A DNA stretch of 64,000 nucleotides, from contig CAOKMT010000009.1 in assembly GCA_948469885.1 (NCBI GenBank), positions 1 to 64,000 on the forward strand, written 5' to 3'. This DNA is from an uncultured Sporosarcina sp. Its GTDB lineage: Bacteria > Bacillota > Bacilli > Bacillales_A > Planococcaceae. The first letter of the stretch is position 1; the number at the start of each line of letters is the position of its first letter. The notes beneath the pieces were generated by a model that had not been told where the DNA came from, ran no database searches, and was given only the letters and a program-made list of their open reading frames with translations. The translations under genes were made by a program, and so were the position numbers. Below, one piece after another: positions 18,782-27,643 of the stretch.

Positions 18782-19786
18782 TCAGAGAAATACTTTTTCT
18801 TTTGCCAACGGTTCAAGATCAATTTCAAATCCTAAATCCTCAAGCATTTGACGATCTCGATCACTTTCCTGCCCTTCCGTCGTTAAATAATTACCGATGA
18901 AAACCGAATTCGCTGGATATAAGCCGAATGGCTGAAGACTGCGCAAGTTCACTTCCCGACCGCCAGAAATCCGGATTTCTTTTGTCGGATTCATGAATCT
19001 GAACAGGCATAAAACCTTCAAACAGTACCGCGGGGTCAATTCATCAGTTCCTTCGAGCGGTGTTCCGTCAACCGCATGCAAAAAGTTCACAGGAATCGAA
19101 TCCGCGTCCATCGCATGTAAACTGCGCGCCATCGAAATGACGTCCTCCTTCGATTCACGCATGCCGACGATCACACCCGAACACGGAGAAATACCCGACT
19201 GCTTCGCCAATTCAACAGTATTCACCCGGTCATTGTACGTATGAGAAGTTGTAATATTGTCATGATGTGCGGCCGATGTATTGATATTATGATTATACCG
19301 ATCTACTCCCGCCTCTTTTAAACGTACCGCTTGCTCTGGCTTCAGAAGACCGAGACAAGCACAAACGGTCATATGCTGATGTTTAGTCTTGATTTCTTTC
19401 ACAGCTTCAATCACAATATCCAGTTCTCTGGCTGCTGGTCCACGCCCACTTGCGACAATACAATATGTGCCGGCATCTTGCTCGGCTGCTCGATCCGCGC
19501 CTGCCACAATCTCTTCCCGCTTCATCATAGAATACTTTTCAATCGGAGCTTTTGAAACAATAGATTGCGCGCAATATCCGCAGTTTTCAGGACATAATCC
19601 TGATTTCGTATTCATAATCATATTCAGTTTCACTTTATTTCCGTAATAATGCCTACGCACTCTGTACGCCGCATTCAAAAGGCGTAACAAATCTTCGTCT
19701 ACACAGTTCAAGACCGAAAGCGCTTCTTCATCCGTCAAACGATGACCTGCAAGGACTTGATCTGCCAGCTTCTCATAAACTCCCAT
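18782..19786 (-). CDS. bioB: Biotin synthase
   Basis: Radical-SAM enzyme inserting sulfur into dethiobiotin. The 334-residue protein has the CxxxCxxC cluster motif (SGLCPENCGYCAQS), YNHNINTSAAHHDNITT, the CSGVIVGMRES segment and the FIGNYLTTEGQ end motif. No other biotin-synthesis genes are seen nearby, so the cell may convert imported dethiobiotin or make it elsewhere. The gene overlaps the end of bioY by 14 bases, pointing to coupled expression. Confidence 0.95.
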   Translation of the reverse strand: MGVYEKLADQVLAGHRLTDEEALSVLNCVDEDLLRLLNAAYRVRRHYYGNKVKLNMIMNTKSGLCPENCGYCAQSIVSKAPIEKYSMMKREEIVAGADRAAEQDAGTYCIVASGRGPAARELDIVIEAVKEIKTKHQHMTVCACLGLLKPEQAVRLKEAGVDRYNHNINTSAAHHDNITTSHTYNDRVNTVELAKQSGISPCSGVIVGMRESKEDVISMARSLHAMDADSIPVNFLHAVDGTPLEGTDELTPRYCLKVLCLFRFMNPTKEIRISGGREVNLRSLQPFGLYPANSVFIGNYLTTEGQESDRDRQMLEDLGFEIDLEPLAKEKVFL

Positions 19787-20378
19787 GTCCCCGCCTCACT
19801 TTCAAGATTTTATGCATTCTATGCCCGAACATCCCGGCTAACACAGCAAGCACAATATCTTTTGGGAGAGGCACCATCATCCACATCCATGCGACTTTAT
19901 ACGTAAATGCTTCTGGCGCCGCCGCCCAAAACTTGTAAGCAAAATACATCCAGTTCGTTCCGAACAGATAGCTGATGGCCATCCCGACAAGTGCCGCCAC
20001 GATATAACCGGATAACTTACTATTCTTGTCAATGATTTTACCAACAACATAAGCCGTCAAAATAAAAGAAATAATGAATCCGAAATTCGGACTGACCAGC
20101 GATCCAAAACCACCGCTGAATCTCGCGAATACTGGCGCACCCGCAAGCCCAACAAACATGTAAACCGTCATGGAAATGGTTCCCAACCGACTGCCAAGCA
20201 AAGCACCGGCAAGGATGGCGAAAAATGTCTGAAGCGTGATTGGCACCCCTCCAATGACTAGAAAAGGAGCAAACGCCGTAATATTGGCTCCAATCATCAT
20301 CAACGCTGCAAACATTCCGCTGTACACAAGTGTTAACGCATTCGTTCCTCTTTTTGATTTCTCTGTTACGGTTGTCAT
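19773..20378 (-). CDS. bioY: Biotin transporter substrate-binding protein BioY
   Basis: S-component of an ECF-type biotin transporter, a 201-residue integral membrane protein with about six helices. Family motifs are visible: GGVPITLQTFFAILAGALLGSRLG, FVGLAGAPVFARFSGGFGSL and PNFGFIISFI. First gene of bioY-bioB under a BirA-type operator, so repressed when biotin is plentiful. Ribosome site AAGGTGA precedes ATG 20378. Confidence 0.95.
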   Translation of the reverse strand: MTTVTEKSKRGTNALTLVYSGMFAALMMIGANITAFAPFLVIGGVPITLQTFFAILAGALLGSRLGTISMTVYMFVGLAGAPVFARFSGGFGSLVSPNFGFIISFILTAYVVGKIIDKNSKLSGYIVAALVGMAISYLFGTNWMYFAYKFWAAAPEAFTYKVAWMWMMVPLPKDIVLAVLAGMFGHRMHKILKVRRGHGSL

Positions 20379-20407
20379 AAGTCACCTTCTTCGTCTTTAT
20401 TATTTTC

Positions 20408-20460
20408 ATAATACAGAAAGCAGACACATTGAGTCAACCTATTTTTATTTTAAGTTAACA
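20408..20460 (-). promoter_or_regulatory. bioY promoter with BirA-type operator
   Basis: Minus strand: TGTTAAC (20460-20454), 15-base spacer, GTTGAC (20438-20433), the split inverted repeat of BirA operators. The right half overlaps -35 TTGACT (20437-20432); -10 TATTAT is at 20413-20408, spacer 18. Operator assignment rests on the motif and the downstream biotin genes. Confidence 0.78.
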
Positions 20461-20489
20461 CTTTATCGTTTTAAATATTAACAACAAAG

Positions 20490-20523
20490 AAAAAACCGGT
20501 AGCTACTGACACGCTACCGGTCT
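20490..20523 (-). terminator. Terminator downstream of the small membrane protein gene
   Basis: Perfect nine-pair stem ACCGGTAGC/GCTACCGGT (20495-20521) with six T on the minus strand. It lies five bases after the stop at 20528. Confidence 0.85.
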
Positions 20524-20527
20524 TCCG

Positions 20528-20713
20528 TTATTGATTTCCGCCTTCATTTTTCGGGAATAGAAAGTGCGATATGACCCCGCTTACGATGATCGCGCCAATC
20601 GTGATGAGGAGACGCGATGCTTCCGGGACTTCCGTATGGTTACGCTCCAGCATGATCCAGCTGACCGAACCAACTATGAGCATGATCGGAATGACGAATT
20701 TGAAAGCTCTCAA
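20528..20713 (-). CDS. Small two-helix membrane protein
   Basis: A 61-residue protein, unrecognised. Two hydrophobic segments (FVIPIMLIVGSVSWIML and LLITIGAIIVSGVISHFLF) are joined by a charged loop (ERNHTEVPEASR), with a polar tail. Start TTG 20713 has AAGGGTG upstream at normal spacing. A strong terminator follows. Coding is supported by the codon pattern, ribosome site and terminator. Confidence 0.7.
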   Translation of the reverse strand: MRAFKFVIPIMLIVGSVSWIMLERNHTEVPEASRLLITIGAIIVSGVISHFLFPKNEGGNQ

Positions 20714-20763
20714 CTAGTTCACCCTTATCGATTATAGTAACCTCAGTTTACCATAATCTCGTT

Positions 20764-21069
20764 TTACATCCACGGTCCACGGCCTCGACCCCAGCCTCGG
20801 CCTCTGCCTCTACCGCCAAACTGTGGACCATAGCCACCTCCGAACTGCGGTCCGTATCCGCCGCCTGGAGAAATCGGTGCTCCCATCACATTTTCCGTCG
20901 TTTCTGTATAATAGTGCCGTGGGATATCGACGTAGTGCTGCCGATTCACATTGACAATTGGATGAATATAAGGGACCTCCCGAGGTATAAATTCATCGTG
21001 ACATCTATACTGTGGTGGGCACACAATCGGCTGTACTTGGTTTCCAGGGCAGCAATCATGATTCATCAT
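20764..21069 (-). CDS. cotD: CotD-family spore coat protein
   Basis: A 101-residue, His/Tyr/Pro-rich protein. The N-terminal half has Cys and His clusters (NHDCCPGNQVQPIVCPPQ, VNVNRQHYVDIPRHYY) typical of the inner-coat protein CotD; the tail is Gly/Arg-rich with repeated GGGYGPQFGG and GRGRGWGRG. A strong GGAGGTGAGGAG ribosome site precedes ATG 21069. It is probably expressed late in the mother cell (sigma-K/GerE in B. subtilis), which is inferred from the family. Confidence 0.8.
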   Translation of the reverse strand: MMNHDCCPGNQVQPIVCPPQYRCHDEFIPREVPYIHPIVNVNRQHYVDIPRHYYTETTENVMGAPISPGGGYGPQFGGGYGPQFGGRGRGRGWGRGRGPWM

Positions 21070-21289
21070 AACTCCTCACCTCCTCCCTTCTAATAGATGC
21101 CAACGACGCCAAAATGAACGGGCGGGCGACTAGATTTCGAGAGAAAGTGTGAAAGGCTACCATGGTACAGATCAACCACTCTTGGATAAGTGAAGTGAGC
21201 TAATCGAGAAAAATACGTCCCCGTACGACAATAAAACGCCTTGCCGTGGGAAGACTTTTCTACCAACAGCACGCATTCCCACTAACCTT

Positions 21290-21523
21290 TCACTCCAAAA
21301 AGAGGATAACAAGCACAACAACAAACCCAAATGCAGAGGCGAACATCAAATTAAGTCCGGTCCCTCTTTGATCCTCTTTAAATTTTGATATCCCCATGAC
21401 TAACGTAAAACCGCTCATTGCTACAAGCATCCATGGTGCAAATTGAAAGTTTTTCGTCAGCAACCCATACCCCGCTAACAGAACGGTAATAACACCAAAG
21501 ATATACTTCAGTATTTTCAGCAA
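21290..21523 (-). CDS. YczI-like small membrane protein
   Basis: A 77-residue protein with three hydrophobic segments (YIFGVITVLLAGYGLL, WMLVAMSGFTLVMGI, LMFASAFGFVVVLVILFLE). The motif MLVAMSGFTLVMGISKFKEDQ recalls the YczI/DUF3953 family; that is from memory. The start appears to be TTG 21523 after GAGGAGAG. The 220 bases between this gene and the coat gene hold no convincing ORF. Confidence 0.75.
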   Translation of the reverse strand: MLKILKYIFGVITVLLAGYGLLTKNFQFAPWMLVAMSGFTLVMGISKFKEDQRGTGLNLMFASAFGFVVVLVILFLE

Positions 21524-21561
21524 TCCAACTCTCTCCTCTTATGCCCACTCATGAAGCGTAC

Positions 21562-22677
21562 TCAACTTTCCCGCATCCGCATCGTGTAACGGATCGTACG
21601 AATTGATTGATAAACTTGAATAAATACCGCTACAATAAGCCCCCCGACAAGAAAGCGCTGATAAGGCGTCCAACTAAATGCTAAGGCATTACTGAAAGAA
21701 ATCCAGAGCCCCAAAAAGATCATTGCAAATCCAAAAAGATTTGAACACCAATGCGCCAACACCACTTTTCGGAATTGCGCTCTCCTTTCATCCATATCGT
21801 ACGTCAGCTGAGGTTTTGGCTCCCCTGACCCGTATACTTTCGCCCAAATCGAATATTTTAGGAACGAATAAGAAGATGTATATTTCAACTGCCAGCCCGC
21901 ACTTTTATGAATCTCCGTATAACTCGGCGTCGGCCGCCATTGGTAATCGCAAATGTAAGATACATGTTTCGGCGTCCCTTTCTCAAAAGTGAAGCGTATG
22001 CCCTGCATTCGAACGAGATGATTCCCTCTCAAAGCCATGTCCGTTAACCAAGCTTCCAATAAGTCAGGCGCTGTCATCCAATTCGGTTTCCATTTTGTAA
22101 ATGTTTTGCCGACTGGCAGTTTTTCATCTAGGCCTGTGTGATAATACTTTCGCTCAAACGTCCGCAATTTCCGCGTCATCTGAATGGTTAGAATGATAAC
22201 GCCAATCACTTGTAAGAAGTAAAGGATGGTAAGAGACCAAAACGGACTCGGTATAATATTGACCTCTCCAGAACTAGATAAAATCAAAAAAATAAACATA
22301 AGCGGCATGATTAACTGGACCGCATAATAGATTGAAATGCATGTAAGCACGAGGGAATGAAGCCGATTCCGCTTCAAAAGGCTGTCCCGCGCTGGATAGG
22401 CACGGACTTCCGCTTCCCCGTTTCTCATAAATCGCCAATTCCCTTCCACTACCGCAGTTTTCCATCCGGCATCTTCAAGTGTCCGCGGCCATTCACGTTG
22501 TGATTTGTCGTAAACGATTTGGTATTCAACTTCTTCTTGAGCCCCCTCCACGAATGAAAACATTCGCATCATGCGATGAACGCCTGCCAACTGTTTTCCT
22601 TCCGTAGCCATTTCCGAGAGCCACTGTTCTGTCTTTTCCACGTCATAACTCCAAAACGGCCTCCATTTTTTCATCAT
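21562..22677 (-). CDS. DUF2812 domain membrane protein (two copies of the domain)
   Basis: A 371-residue protein with two DUF2812-like units. Each has a soluble part (WSYDVEKTEQWLSEMATEGKQL; WMTAPDLLEAWLTDMALRGNHL) with an F-ExG-pkxvxYqixYd pattern and an AGWK/AGWQ motif, followed by two transmembrane helices (about 112-165 and 310-365). Members are typically co-transcribed with a PadR regulator, as here: the PadR gene overlaps it by four bases (ATGA). Function is unknown. Confidence 0.85.
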   Translation of the reverse strand: MMKKWRPFWSYDVEKTEQWLSEMATEGKQLAGVHRMMRMFSFVEGAQEEVEYQIVYDKSQREWPRTLEDAGWKTAVVEGNWRFMRNGEAEVRAYPARDSLLKRNRLHSLVLTCISIYYAVQLIMPLMFIFLILSSSGEVNIIPSPFWSLTILYFLQVIGVIILTIQMTRKLRTFERKYYHTGLDEKLPVGKTFTKWKPNWMTAPDLLEAWLTDMALRGNHLVRMQGIRFTFEKGTPKHVSYICDYQWRPTPSYTEIHKSAGWQLKYTSSYSFLKYSIWAKVYGSGEPKPQLTYDMDERRAQFRKVVLAHWCSNLFGFAMIFLGLWISFSNALAFSWTPYQRFLVGGLIVAVFIQVYQSIRTIRYTMRMRES

Positions 22678-22997
22678 TCGAATTCCTCCCCGTACTTCAT
22701 CGCATTCGCATGCAACTCTTTCAATCTCTTAACTTCATATCGCATAAGCGACTTCCCTACATCCGTCACTTCATAAATTTTCTTTCTTTTTTCATCGGCA
22801 TATACAGTAATAATGCCATCCCGTTGCATCTTCGTCAGTGTGCCATAAATCGTGCCGGAGCCGAGGACGAGGCGCCCTTCCGTCAATTCTTCGACATGTT
22901 TAATAATGCCGTAACCGTGTCTAGGCACTTTTAAAGACAATAAAATATAAAATGCCGTTTCTGTCATCGGCATGTACGCTTTGAGCACTTTCTCCAT
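22674..22997 (-). CDS. PadR-family transcriptional regulator
   Basis: A 107-residue winged-helix regulator: TAFYILLSLKVPRHGYGIIKHVEELTEGRLVLGSGTIYGTL (core motifs HGYGI and GTIYG), then a basic wing and a C-terminal dimer helix. ATG 22997 is preceded by AGAGG at seven bases. Translationally coupled to the DUF2812 gene. It probably represses its own operon through palindromes in the promoter upstream; the inducer is unknown. Confidence 0.88.
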   Translation of the reverse strand: MEKVLKAYMPMTETAFYILLSLKVPRHGYGIIKHVEELTEGRLVLGSGTIYGTLTKMQRDGIITVYADEKRKKIYEVTDVGKSLMRYEVKRLKELHANAMKYGEEFE

Positions 22998-23031
22998 ATT
23001 CAATCCTCTTTCACATCCCTTCTCGCTTGAC

Positions 23032-23091
23032 TATGTCACGCTGCGACTATGTCGTGCCAATACTATATCGCGTCGTGACATACAAAGTCAA
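23032..23091 (-). promoter_or_regulatory. PadR-DUF2812 operon promoter with operator-like repeats
   Basis: Minus strand -35 TTGACT (23091-23086), 18-base spacer, -10 TATAGT (23067-23062). On the plus strand ATGTC (from 23049) and GACAT (to 23081) form a spaced inverted repeat across this promoter, and GACTATGTC occurs twice (near 23030 and 23045). ATGT/ACAT palindromes are typical PadR sites, so autoregulation is likely. Confidence 0.6.
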
Positions 23092-23143
23092 TAACTACAC
23101 AAGGTGAGTTCAAGTATGAAAAAGAACTTTAGGCGCTGTGAGT

Positions 23144-23350
23144 AGCGCTTTAGGCGTTGAAAAGAAGTTTTAGGCGCGGAGAGCCACTCTTTGGGCGCTA
23201 AAAAGATGGTTTAGGCGCGGAGGGCCACTCTTTAGGCGCTAAAAAGAAGGTTTGGGCGCGAAAGGCCACTCTTTGGGCGCTAAAAAGTTGTTTTAGGCGT
23301 GGAAGAACACTCTTTGGGCGCTAAAAAGAAGGTTTGGGCGCGGAGAACGG
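23144..23350. repeat. 41-bp tandem repeat array, about 4.5 copies
   Basis: CACTCT recurs at 23185, 23226, 23267 and 23308, exactly 41 bases apart. Each unit consists of two related half-units of about 20 and 21 bases: TTTGGGCGCTAAAAAGANGG and TTTAGGCGCGGAGRGCCACT. Partial copies extend to about 23144 and 23350. No ORF crosses it and there are no spacers. See findings. Confidence 0.85.
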
Positions 23351-23391
23351 CACTTTCAGTGGTAAAAGATCCTCAGCGGATTTTTTCAACA

Positions 23392-23425
23392 AAAAAAGAG
23401 CTTTCCATAGTGGATTGCTCTTTTT
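23392..23425. terminator. Terminator of the 71-codon gene region
   Basis: AAAAAGAGC/GCTCTTTTT stem with T runs in both directions, seven bases beyond the stop at 23432 (minus). Confidence 0.8.
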
Positions 23426-23431
23426 GTTAAT

Positions 23432-23641
23432 TTATTGATATGTTTCAGGAAGGTCTTCTTCACTGTCTTTCGCTTCATGTTCGGCTTTTGCCTCAATCTC
23501 CTCTTCAATACTTCTACCAAAACGATATTTATCGAACGGATCAAAGTCGGGGCCGCCTTCTGCAATCATTTTCATCGAGGCGATTAAATCTTCATCACCT
23601 CTTCGTGCCATCTCTTCCGGGTCAATTGGGTAACGGGTCAT
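23432..23641 (-). CDS. Small acidic protein of unknown function
   Basis: A 69-residue, highly charged protein (MTRYPIDPEEMARRGDEDL ... DPFDKYRFGRSIEEEIEAKAEHEAKDSEEDLPETY), soluble and probably helical at the C-terminus. ATG 23641 follows AAGGAGG at ten bases; a TTG four codons... two codons earlier is less well placed. A clear terminator follows. I do not recognise the family. Confidence 0.75.
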   Translation of the reverse strand: MTRYPIDPEEMARRGDEDLIASMKMIAEGGPDFDPFDKYRFGRSIEEEIEAKAEHEAKDSEEDLPETYQ

Positions 23642-23828
23642 ATACAATCAACCTCCTTATACAATATAACCGTGGCTGGATGATCATGCTAAAAATGAAC
23701 ATCTTGCAAATAGAATCCATTTTTCTAATTCTATTATACAGAATATTTAGTTATTCGTAAACTTCCAATCTCTATCGTTAGAAATTTCCCAATCGGGTTA
23801 TACTAAGAACAAGAGGAGGAGGACACAG

Positions 23829-24221
23829 ATGAAGCGAATTGTGTTGTTTGATGGGGATTGTAATTTTTGTGATACCAATGTGCAATTTATTATCAAACGA
23901 GATCCGGTCGGTCATTTCTATTTCACGTCTTTGCAAAGCGAAAAAGGGCAAGCACTGATTAAGAAGTATGCCATTCCAAAAGAGGTCGATAGCTTAATAC
24001 TCATCGAAAACGGCAAAGCGTATGCAAAATCAACCGCAGCGCTGCGTATCGCTAAAAAGCTGGACGGCCTATGGCATTTGCTTTTTATTTTGACATTAAT
24101 TCCTAGAAGATTACGCGATCGTGTCTATGATTATGTCGCCCAAAATCGCTATAAATGGTTCGGCAAAAAAGAAGATAGCTGTGCATTGCCTTCTCCGGAA
24201 ATTCGGAAGCGATTTCTATAA
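23829..24221 (+). CDS. yuxK: DCC-family thiol-disulfide oxidoreductase-like protein (DUF393, YuxK-like)
   Basis: A 130-residue protein with the defining DGDCNFCDxxVQF motif near residue 9 (DxxCxxC, thioredoxin-like redox centre), SLQSEKGQ and the TAALRIAKKLDGLW segment typical of DUF393. B. subtilis YuxK is about the same length. Its role is unclear. GAGGAGG precedes ATG. It stands alone between a promoter region and a strong terminator. Confidence 0.85.
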   Translation: MKRIVLFDGDCNFCDTNVQFIIKRDPVGHFYFTSLQSEKGQALIKKYAIPKEVDSLILIENGKAYAKSTAALRIAKKLDGLWHLLFILTLIPRRLRDRVYDYVAQNRYKWFGKKEDSCALPSPEIRKRFL

Positions 24222-24231
24222 TCAATCAAAA

Positions 24232-24262
24232 CAGCCTTCTGGACATCCCAGAAGGCTTATTT
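24232..24262 (+). terminator. yuxK terminator
   Basis: GCCTTCTGG/CCAGAAGGC stem with a TTATTTTCC tail on the plus strand. It sits between convergent genes and may serve both. Confidence 0.75.
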
Positions 24263-24266
24263 TCCT

Positions 24267-24626
24267 TTAACCTAATTGCATTTTTAAGTTTTCCTCATCC
24301 GTGAAAGGTCGTGACCTCGTCAAAAATCGCTTACCTTCCACACCTTCCAACGAAAACATGCCGCCCCTACCTTCAACCACATCAACGATGAGCTGGGTAT
24401 GCTTCCAATACTCAAACTGGTTTTTATGCATATAGAACGGCGCTTCGCCAATATATCCCAAGCGTACATCTTGATCACCGACAATCAATTCTCCTGCCGG
24501 ATAACACATCGGCGAAGAACCATCACAACAGCCACCTGACTGATGGAACATGAGTGGACCGTGTTGTGCTTTCAACGATTCAATCAATTCAAGCGCAGCA
24601 TCCGTTGCCAATACGCGGTGTATCAC
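24267..24626 (-). CDS. DUF779 domain protein
   Basis: A 119-residue protein with the DUF779 pattern: MFHQSGGCCDGSSPMCYP, with a CC pair and a further Cys likely to bind metal, and KHTQLIVDVVEGRGGMFSLEGVEGKRFL. The family is regularly found beside aldehyde dehydrogenases, as here, five bases after the dehydrogenase stop. The start is uncertain: GTG 24626 has little room for a ribosome site; a TTG five codons later is the alternative. Function unknown. Confidence 0.82.
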   Translation of the reverse strand: MIHRVLATDAALELIESLKAQHGPLMFHQSGGCCDGSSPMCYPAGELIVGDQDVRLGYIGEAPFYMHKNQFEYWKHTQLIVDVVEGRGGMFSLEGVEGKRFLTRSRPFTDEENLKMQLG

Positions 24627-24631
24627 CTCGC

Positions 24632-26173
24632 TTAGAAAAACCCTTGTTTTTCTTCACTATAACTGACGAGTAAGTTTTTCGTCTGCTGATAATGACTTAG
24701 CATCATTTTATGATTTTCCCGCCCGACGCCAGATGCTTTATACCCACCAAATGCGGCATGGGCAGGATATTGGTGATAGCAATTCGTCCATACACGTCCG
24801 GCTTCAATGCTGCGTCCCAATCGATACGCTGTATTTGTGTCACGCGTCCAAACCCCCGCGCCTAAGCCGTACAACGTATCATTCGCAATGGCTAGCGCTT
24901 CTTCTTTCGTCTTGAACGTTGTCACTGAAAGAACAGGTCCAAAGATTTCTTCTTGGAAAATGCGCATTTTATTATGTCCTTTGAAAACGGTCGGTTGTAC
25001 ATAATACCCATCTTTCAATGCACCTTTAAGCTTGTTCTGCTTTCCACCCGCAAGTACTTTCGCCCCTTCTTGCTTCCCAATATCCAAGTAGGATAAGATT
25101 TTCTCCAACTGTTCCGAAGAAGCTTGAGCACCTATCATCACTGTCGGGTCGAGCGGATTTCCTGTCTTAATCGCTTTTACCCGCGCGATGGCCCGCTCGA
25201 TAAACTTGTCATAAATCGATTCTTGGATCAATGCGCGAGATGGGCATGTACAGACTTCCCCTTGGTTTAACGCAAACATCACAAACCCTTCAATTGCCTT
25301 ATCTAATAATGCATCGTCTTTATCCATAATATCTTCAAAGAAAATATTCGGTGATTTCCCCCCGAGTTCAAGCGTCACAGGAATTGTATTTTGAGACGCG
25401 TATTGCATAATGAGTCTCCCCGTTGTCGTTTCGCCCGTAAACGCAATCTTGCCGATACGTGGGCTGGACGCGAGCGGCTTGCCAGCTTCCAAACCGTAGC
25501 CATTGACAATATTGACGACACCCGCTGGAATTAAATCTTCGATCAACTCCATCAAGACAAGAATCGATGCAGGTGTCTGCTCTGCCGGCTTCAACACAAC
25601 ACAATTTCCAGCTGCAAGCGCAGGCGCCAATTTCCAAATCGCCATTAATATCGGGAAGTTCCATGGGATGATTTGACCAACGACACCGATCGGCTCATGG
25701 AAATGGTACGCAACCGTATCGTTATCGATTTGACTGACGCCACCTTCTTGTGCCCGAATGGCACCGGCGAAGTAGCGAAGATGGTCAATTGCCAATGGGA
25801 AGTCAGCATTCAATGTTTCCCGGATCGGCTTACCATTTTCCCATGTTTCCGCAACGGCCAACTTCTCTAAATTTTCTTCTATCCGATCTGCGATTTTCAA
25901 CAGAATGTTCGAGCGTTCGGTAACAGACGTTTTCCCCCACGCCTCTTTTGCTTTATGTGCAGCGTCAAGTGCAAGTTCAATATCTGCTTCTGTTGAACGG
26001 GCAACTTTTGTAAACACTTTTCCTGTTACCGGAGTCGGGTTGTCAAAGTATTGTCCTTTTACCGGCTTCGTCCATTGCCCACCGATATAATTATCGTACC
26101 GCTCCTTGAAGTTTACTTTTGCCCCTTTTGTATTTGGAAATGCATACACCTGATTTTCCACTGCTTGGACCAT
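24632..26173 (-). CDS. NAD-dependent aldehyde dehydrogenase
   Basis: A 513-residue aldehyde dehydrogenase of the AldA/AcoD/ExaC type. Seen are [20 protein letters not shown], the GFTG-like [12 protein letters not shown], the catalytic Glu in [10 protein letters not shown], and the catalytic Cys in [11 protein letters not shown]. The start at 26173 ([14 protein letters not shown]) has GGGAGGA seven bases upstream; the longer frame lacks homology. Substrate (acetaldehyde or similar) is inferred; pairing with DUF779 is typical. Confidence 0.92.
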   Translation of the reverse strand: MVQAVENQVYAFPNTKGAKVNFKERYDNYIGGQWTKPVKGQYFDNPTPVTGKVFTKVARSTEADIELALDAAHKAKEAWGKTSVTERSNILLKIADRIEENLEKLAVAETWENGKPIRETLNADFPLAIDHLRYFAGAIRAQEGGVSQIDNDTVAYHFHEPIGVVGQIIPWNFPILMAIWKLAPALAAGNCVVLKPAEQTPASILVLMELIEDLIPAGVVNIVNGYGLEAGKPLASSPRIGKIAFTGETTTGRLIMQYASQNTIPVTLELGGKSPNIFFEDIMDKDDALLDKAIEGFVMFALNQGEVCTCPSRALIQESIYDKFIERAIARVKAIKTGNPLDPTVMIGAQASSEQLEKILSYLDIGKQEGAKVLAGGKQNKLKGALKDGYYVQPTVFKGHNKMRIFQEEIFGPVLSVTTFKTKEEALAIANDTLYGLGAGVWTRDTNTAYRLGRSIEAGRVWTNCYHQYPAHAAFGGYKASGVGRENHKMMLSHYQQTKNLLVSYSEEKQGFF

Positions 26174-26365
26174 TTCTACATTCCTCCCAATTCTGTCGAG
26201 GGTTTCCCGACTTTGCCTATTGCGATGAAATTTTTCACGCACTACCACTCTATGGACCAACTTCAAAAGATATGATCACTTTTATAATTATTAATATCTC
26301 TGTAATAGTTTGTTCATATTTACCAAGTAGGATAAAGACAAGCGAATAAAACAGGAGGAATTACA

Positions 26366-27532
26366 ATGGAAACAGAAAGAAAAAAAGGAACAGCTAAACG
26401 ATTTTTATCCACGATTGGCGCAGGCGTTATCGGTTCCATGATGACACTTGGCGTCGTTGCAAATACAGATTTGCTTTCGGACACTTCCCCTGATCGGGTC
26501 GTGCCCACAGCAAACGAAGCGAACTACAATGTAGAACAGACATCAGCAAAAACAGACCTATCGCTTTCAGATATGGTCGAGAATGCTTCCAGCGCCATTG
26601 TCGGTATCGTCAATTACCAAAATAGAGGCAACCGCTTTGCGCAAGAAGTCCAAAGTATTGAAAGCGGCTCGGGTTCCGGGGTCATCTATGAAGTCGATAA
26701 ACATTATGCGTATATCGTGACGAATAATCATGTTATCGAAGGCGCTGAAAAAATTGAAGTTTCACTCGAAAGCGGAGACACGACGACTGCCCAACTCGTC
26801 GGCCAAGATGCACTCACCGATTTGGCAGTTTTAAAAATTGATGCAAAATATGCAAAAACCGTGCTGGAGTTCGGTGATTCAGATGCAGTGCGTGCCGGCG
26901 ACCAAGTTGTTGCGATCGGCAACCCACTTGGTCTCGACTTTTCCGGGACTGTGACAAAAGGCATCATTAGTGCAGTCAATCGCTCCATTCCTGTCCAAAC
27001 ATCCGCAGGTGAATGGGCATTGAACGTCATTCAAACAGACGCGGCGATCAACCCCGGGAACTCAGGGGGTGCCTTGCTGAACGCAGCAGGTGAAGTGATC
27101 GGCATTAACAGCTTGAAAATTGCACAAAACGGTGTAGAAGGGCTTGGCTTCGCAATTCCAAGTAACGAAGTCGTCCCCCTTATTGAAGAAATGACGACCA
27201 ATGGGAAAATTGAACGCCCTTACATCGGGATTGGCATGGCGGACCTTGGACGTGTGCCACAACAATACGTACAATATCTTCCTGAATCCGTTGAAGGAGG
27301 CGTGCTCGTGATGAGCATTGACCCAGCGTCAGCAGCAGGTGAAGCAGGCATTCAAGAAGAAGATATCATTACAGCCATTAATGGAAAAGAATTAAAAAGC
27401 GTCAGTGAGTTCCGTAAGTACCTGTATTCGGAACTACATGTCGGCGACAAAGCCTCTTTCACTGTTTACCGTGGGAAAGAAAAGAAAACGATTGATTTAA
27501 CGTTGACAAGCAATGCAGAAGTGGCAAACTGA
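26366..27532 (+). CDS. HtrA/DegP-type membrane-anchored serine protease
   Basis: Surface quality-control protease, 388 residues. A short cytoplasmic head is followed by one anchor helix (about 17-35). The trypsin-like domain has His in VTNNHVIEGA, Asp in LTDLAVLKID and Ser in NPGNSGGALL; a single C-terminal PDZ domain covers about 285-380. The ribosome site is GGAGG. A response regulator and histidine kinase follow on the same strand, recalling B. subtilis htrB-cssRS, though there the genes are divergent. Confidence 0.92.
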   Translation: METERKKGTAKRFLSTIGAGVIGSMMTLGVVANTDLLSDTSPDRVVPTANEANYNVEQTSAKTDLSLSDMVENASSAIVGIVNYQNRGNRFAQEVQSIESGSGSGVIYEVDKHYAYIVTNNHVIEGAEKIEVSLESGDTTTAQLVGQDALTDLAVLKIDAKYAKTVLEFGDSDAVRAGDQVVAIGNPLGLDFSGTVTKGIISAVNRSIPVQTSAGEWALNVIQTDAAINPGNSGGALLNAAGEVIGINSLKIAQNGVEGLGFAIPSNEVVPLIEEMTTNGKIERPYIGIGMADLGRVPQQYVQYLPESVEGGVLVMSIDPASAAGEAGIQEEDIITAINGKELKSVSEFRKYLYSELHVGDKASFTVYRGKEKKTIDLTLTSNAEVAN

Positions 27533-27545
27533 TCCGTTCAATCCT

Positions 27546-27573
27546 CCCTCTTTCAACCTTCCTTGAAAGAGGG
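27546..27573 (+). terminator. htrA terminator
   Basis: CCCTCTTTCAA/TTGAAAGAGGG perfect stem followed by GTTTG. It separates htrA from the two-component genes. Confidence 0.7.
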
Positions 27574-27643
27574 GTTTGTATTTGCATATTTCCGAATTTC
27601 CCTTTACGTTTAAGAAAAGGTTCTTACAGGGAGATGCGTACGA

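Noticed and set aside
21090-21272. 60-codon minus ORF between the coat protein and YczI-like genes
   Set aside because: No ribosome site at its start, unusual composition (many aromatic and Ser/His residues), and no terminator; left as an empty gap.
23144-23350. Possible CRISPR array
   Set aside because: The 41-base units are contiguous, with no unique spacers between them, and no cas genes are nearby.
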